Source: UBA8949 sp942493365
GTDB taxonomy: Bacteria > Bacillota > Clostridia > Saccharofermentanales > UBA5734
Length of the DNA stretch: 64,000 nt
Assembly (NCBI GenBank): GCA_942493365.1
Contig: OW818697.1
Location: 1,240,001-1,304,000 of the forward strand
Direction: 5' to 3'
Below the pieces are notes generated by a model. That model ran no database searches and had not been told where the DNA came from. It saw nothing but the letters and a program-made list of their open reading frames with translations. The position numbers were made by a program, and so were the translations under genes. Below are positions 60,917 through 64,000 of the stretch, in pieces (within the stretch, counting starts at the first letter, position 1; the number at the start of each line of letters is the position of its first letter).

Positions 60917-63900
60917 ATGTATCAAAAAGTTTCAACCGACATGAGTTTTGTCGAACGGGAAAAGGAAGTTCTGGCCTACTGGCAGGAACACGGCATCTTC
61001 AAAAAATCGATGGCCAACCGCGAGGGCGGCCCGGAGTTCACCTTTTACGACGGACCGCCGACGGCCAACGGCAAGCCGCACATCGGGCACATTCTGACCC
61101 GCGTCATCAAGGACATCATCCCGCGCTACAAGACCATGAAGGGCTACCATGTCCTGCGTAAGGCCGGCTGGGACACCCATGGCCTGCCGGTAGAGCTGGA
61201 AGTTGAGAAGATGCTGGGCATCAACGGCAAACCGGCCATCGAGGCATACGGCGTCGAGCCCTTCATCGCCAAATGCAAAGAATCGGTCTGGAAATACAAG
61301 GGCGAATGGGAAACCATGTCCGAGCGCGTCGGCTTCTGGGCCGACATGGAAAATCCCTACATCACCTACGACAACAACTACATCGAGTCCGAGTGGTGGG
61401 CGCTGCGCACCATCTGGGACAAGGGCCTGCTTTACAAAGGCCACAAAATCGTGCCCTATTGCCCGCGCTGCGGCACCTCGTTGTCCAGTCACGAGGTCGC
61501 GCAGGGTTATCAGGATGTCAAGGAGACCTCGGTCTTTGTCCGTTTTGCCGTTGTGGGCGAGCCGGATACCTACCTGGCTGCCTGGACGACCACCCCCTGG
61601 ACGTTGCCGTCCAACGTCGCCCTCTGCGTCAACGCCGACGAGGAATACGTGCTGGCCGAGACCGCCAAAGATCTTGATGGCAGCGACAAGCCGGTCCGTT
61701 ACTACATGGCCGGCGTTCTGGCCCCCGGTCTCTTGGGCGAGGACATCAAAATTGTCGCCAAAATGACCGGCAGCGAGCTGGTCGGTAAATACTACGAGCC
61801 GCTGTTTACCTACGCCGACGCCACGGTCAAAAAGTCCGGCAAAAAGGCCTTTTACGTCACCGCCGACGACTATGTCACCTTGAACGACGGCACCGGCATC
61901 GTCCACATCGCGCCGGCTTTCGGCGAAGACGACGCCCGCGTCGGCCGCAAAAACGATCTGCCTTTCGTCCAGTTGGTCCGCGAAGACGGCACGCTGCCCG
62001 ACGATGTGACCGACTTCGCCGGCGTTTTCTGCAAGGACGCGGATGCCGGCCTGATCAAGAAGCTGGCCCAGGCAGGCAAGCTGATCAGCAAAATGCCCTA
62101 CGAACACAGTTACCCCTTCTGCTGGCGCTGCGACACGCCCCTGATCTATTACGCCAGAAACTCGTGGTTTGTCAAAATGACCGACGTTCGCGACAACCTC
62201 ATGAAGAACAATCAGGCCGTCAATTGGATCCCCGAGACCATCCGCGACGGCCGCATGGGCAACTTCCTCGAGAACGTCATCGACTGGGGCATCTCCCGCG
62301 AACGTTACTGGGGCACGCCGCTGCCGATCTGGGAATGCAAATGCGGCCATCGCCATCTGATCGGCTCGATCGCCGAGCTCAAGTCGATGTCCGACGACTG
62401 CCCCGAAACGATCGAGCTGCACAAGCCGATGATCGATCAGGTCCACATCCGCTGCGAGCAATGCGGCGGCCGCATGACCCGCGTCAGCGAGGTCATCGAT
62501 TGCTGGTTTGACTCGGGCTCGATGCCCTTTGCTCAATGGCACTACCCCTTTGAAAACAAGGAACAGTTCGAGAAAAATTTCCCGGCCGACTTCATCTCTG
62601 AAGCGCTCGACCAGACCCGCGGCTGGTTTTACACGCTGCTGGCCATCGGCACCCTGCTCTTTGACCAGTCGCCCTTCAAGAATGTTATCGTGCTCGGTCT
62701 GGTCCAGGACAAAGCAGGCCAGAAAATGTCCAAGCACAAGGGCAATGTCGTCGATCCCTGGCAGGTGCTGGACAAGCAGGGCGCCGACGCCGTCCGCTGG
62801 TATTTCTACATCGGCAGCGCCCCCTGGCTGCCCTCGCGCTTCTCGGACGACGCGGTCAGCGAACATCAGCGCAAATTCATGGGCACCCTGTGGAACACCT
62901 ACGCCTTCTACATCATGTACGCCCGCATCGACGGCTTCGACCCGACCGAACACACCCTCGACCGCGCGTCGCTGGGCGCGCTCGACCGCTGGATTCTCAG
63001 CCGCCTCAACACGCTGGTCCGTCAGGTTGACGAACAGTTGGAGCGCTACGACATCACCACCTCCGGCCGTGCCATCCAGACCTTCGTCGAGGAACTGTCC
63101 AACTGGTACGTCCGTCGCAGCCGTGAGCGTTTCTGGCAACCGGACATGAACCAGGACAAGATCAATGCCTATATGACCCTGTACACCGTGCTCGAGAGCC
63201 TGACCCGCCTGAGCGCACCCTATGTGCCCTTCATGGCCGACGCCATGTACAGAAATCTCGTGCTCAGCGTCCAACCCGACGCGCCCGAGAGCGTGCATCT
63301 GTGCGACTTCCCGGTCTGCGATACCGCGCTGGTCGACGCCCGCCTGGAAAAAATCATGGACGACGTCCTGCACATCGTCACCATGGGCCGCGCCGCCCGC
63401 AACACCGCCGTCATTAAGAACCGCCAACCGCTATCTCGTATGATGGTGGTCGCGCCCGAGCAGCTGCCCGACGACTACAACGCCCTGATCGCCGATGAAT
63501 TGAACGTCCGCAAACTCGAATACATCAGCGATGGCGCGGCTTTACTGGACTACCGCTTCAAGCCGCAGCTCAAAACGCTGGGTCGCCGTTTTGGCAAGGA
63601 CATCGGCCAGGTCGCGACGCTGCTGGCCGGGCTCCACGGCCAGCAGGCCATGGCGGCGCTCAAGGCTGACGGCAAACTGACCATCACGCTCAACGGCCAG
63701 GCCGAAGACCTGACCGAGGAAGATCTGCTGATCGAGAAGGTCCAGCCCGAAGGATTGGCCACCGAGGCCGACCGCGACTTCACCGTCGCCCTGGACACCG
63801 TCCTGACCCCCGAACTGATCGAGGAAGGCTTTGTCCGCGAGATTGTCAGCAAGGTGCAAACCATGCGCAAGGAAACCGGCTTTGACGTGCAGGACCGCAT

Positions 63901-64000
63901 CGTCCTGCGTCTGTCCGGAAACGACCGCATCGCCGCCATCGTTGAGCGCAACCGCGCCTTCATCGCCGCCGAAGTTCTGGCCGCCGATATCGCGGCCGGC
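60917..64000 (+). CDS. ileS: Isoleucyl-tRNA synthetase, type 2-like (3' end beyond window)
   Basis: The frame is open for 1028 codons to the right edge. Visible are DGPPTANGKPHIGHI (HIGH site near residue 57), the editing domain (about 180-400; TTTPWTLPSNVA, GTGIVHIAPAFGEDDA), SRERYWGTPLP, SEALDQTRGWFY and the KMSKH loop. GPPTANGKPHIGH and the long architecture suggest the type 2 (eukaryote-like, often mupirocin-tolerant) group. ATG 60917 has GGAGGG six bases upstream. The T-box above controls it. Confidence 0.95.
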   Translation, partial: MYQKVSTDMSFVEREKEVLAYWQEHGIFKKSMANREGGPEFTFYDGPPTANGKPHIGHILTRVIKDIIPRYKTMKGYHVLRKAGWDTHGLPVELEVEKMLGINGKPAIEAYGVEPFIAKCKESVWKYKGEWETMSERVGFWADMENPYITYDNNYIESEWWALRTIWDKGLLYKGHKIVPYCPRCGTSLSSHEVAQGYQDVKETSVFVRFAVVGEPDTYLAAWTTTPWTLPSNVALCVNADEEYVLAETAKDLDGSDKPVRYYMAGVLAPGLLGEDIKIVAKMTGSELVGKYYEPLFTYADATVKKSGKKAFYVTADDYVTLNDGTGIVHIAPAFGEDDARVGRKNDLPFVQLVREDGTLPDDVTDFAGVFCKDADAGLIKKLAQAGKLISKMPYEHSYPFCWRCDTPLIYYARNSWFVKMTDVRDNLMKNNQAVNWIPETIRDGRMGNFLENVIDWGISRERYWGTPLPIWECKCGHRHLIGSIAELKSMSDDCPETIELHKPMIDQVHIRCEQCGGRMTRVSEVIDCWFDSGSMPFAQWHYPFENKEQFEKNFPADFISEALDQTRGWFYTLLAIGTLLFDQSPFKNVIVLGLVQDKAGQKMSKHKGNVVDPWQVLDKQGADAVRWYFYIGSAPWLPSRFSDDAVSEHQRKFMGTLWNTYAFYIMYARIDGFDPTEHTLDRASLGALDRWILSRLNTLVRQVDEQLERYDITTSGRAIQTFVEELSNWYVRRSRERFWQPDMNQDKINAYMTLYTVLESLTRLSAPYVPFMADAMYRNLVLSVQPDAPESVHLCDFPVCDTALVDARLEKIMDDVLHIVTMGRAARNTAVIKNRQPLSRMMVVAPEQLPDDYNALIADELNVRKLEYISDGAALLDYRFKPQLKTLGRRFGKDIGQVATLLAGLHGQQAMAALKADGKLTITLNGQAEDLTEEDLLIEKVQPEGLATEADRDFTVALDTVLTPELIEEGFVREIVSKVQTMRKETGFDVQDRIVLRLSGNDRIAAIVERNRAFIAAEVLAADIAAG

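Noticed and set aside
60932..63427. 831-codon minus-strand frame opposite ileS
   Set aside because: Antisense shadow of the synthetase; His/Val/Asp-rich without family motifs.

Overview
The window looks like a chromosome segment of an anaerobic Clostridia-type Firmicute with fairly high GC in its coding regions. The reasons are a T-box leader on ileS, SepF, YlmH, HemZ, CoaW, MutS2, type-II BCAA aminotransferase, a bacterial V-type ATPase, a four-subunit 2-oxoacid:ferredoxin oxidoreductase and several lipoproteins, with no outer-membrane genes. I cannot name the species; an Oscillospirales-like lineage is only a guess.

Layout. 1-4045: end of a membrane-protein gene, an ACT protein, ilvE and divergent uvrB. 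4042-12684 (minus): complete nine-gene V-type ATPase operon G-I-K-E-C-F-A-B-D, whose K subunit carries the residues of Na+-binding rotors. 12878-14179: SLC13/ArsB-like permease. 14181-17280: accessory zone with nested palindromes, a decayed SGNH hydrolase copy beside an intact one, and three small genes between two copies of one promoter. 17373-22731: phosphohexomutase and DnaE. 22765-29175: signalling block with two HD-GYP response regulators (one with a dead receiver), an orphan solute-binding lipoprotein and a hybrid kinase. 29260-34101: pfkA, pgsA, mutS2, ylmH. 34109-36868: truncated metzincin, lipoprotein and a frameshifted IS110 element with a likely bridge-RNA region. 36947-39304: apgM, an OadG-like small protein and a P-loop ATPase. 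39458-43727: TPR/zinc-ribbon protein, membrane metalloprotease and the vor operon. 44014-45856: amidase lipoprotein, another lipoprotein and tRNA-Leu(GAG). 45997-51355: ACT protein, methionine gamma-lyase-like enzyme, HlyD-like protein, YggS, SepF and CoaW. 51356-52004: a noncoding tract of nested palindromes. 52047-58606: TIM-barrel/acyl-CoA synthetase fusion, DUF1624, HAD phosphatase, DUF3810 and HemZ. 58614-64000: metallophosphoesterase, a PP2C-like pseudophosphatase, the T-box and ileS (runs off the edge).

The metabolic genes fit a fermentative anaerobe: glycolysis (pfkA, apgM, phosphohexomutase), ferredoxin-linked 2-oxoacid oxidation and BCAA transamination, and Na+ energetics suggested by the V-ATPase and the OadG-like protein.

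Two noncoding repeat systems are the most novel signals. One is a family of nested palindromes (eight copies in two clusters) whose outer and inner stems change in compensating ways around conserved unpaired motifs. The other is a set of seven intergenic arrays of strictly phased heptanucleotides (consensus NNRAMAG), four of which abut hairpin terminators or hairpins at gene ends.
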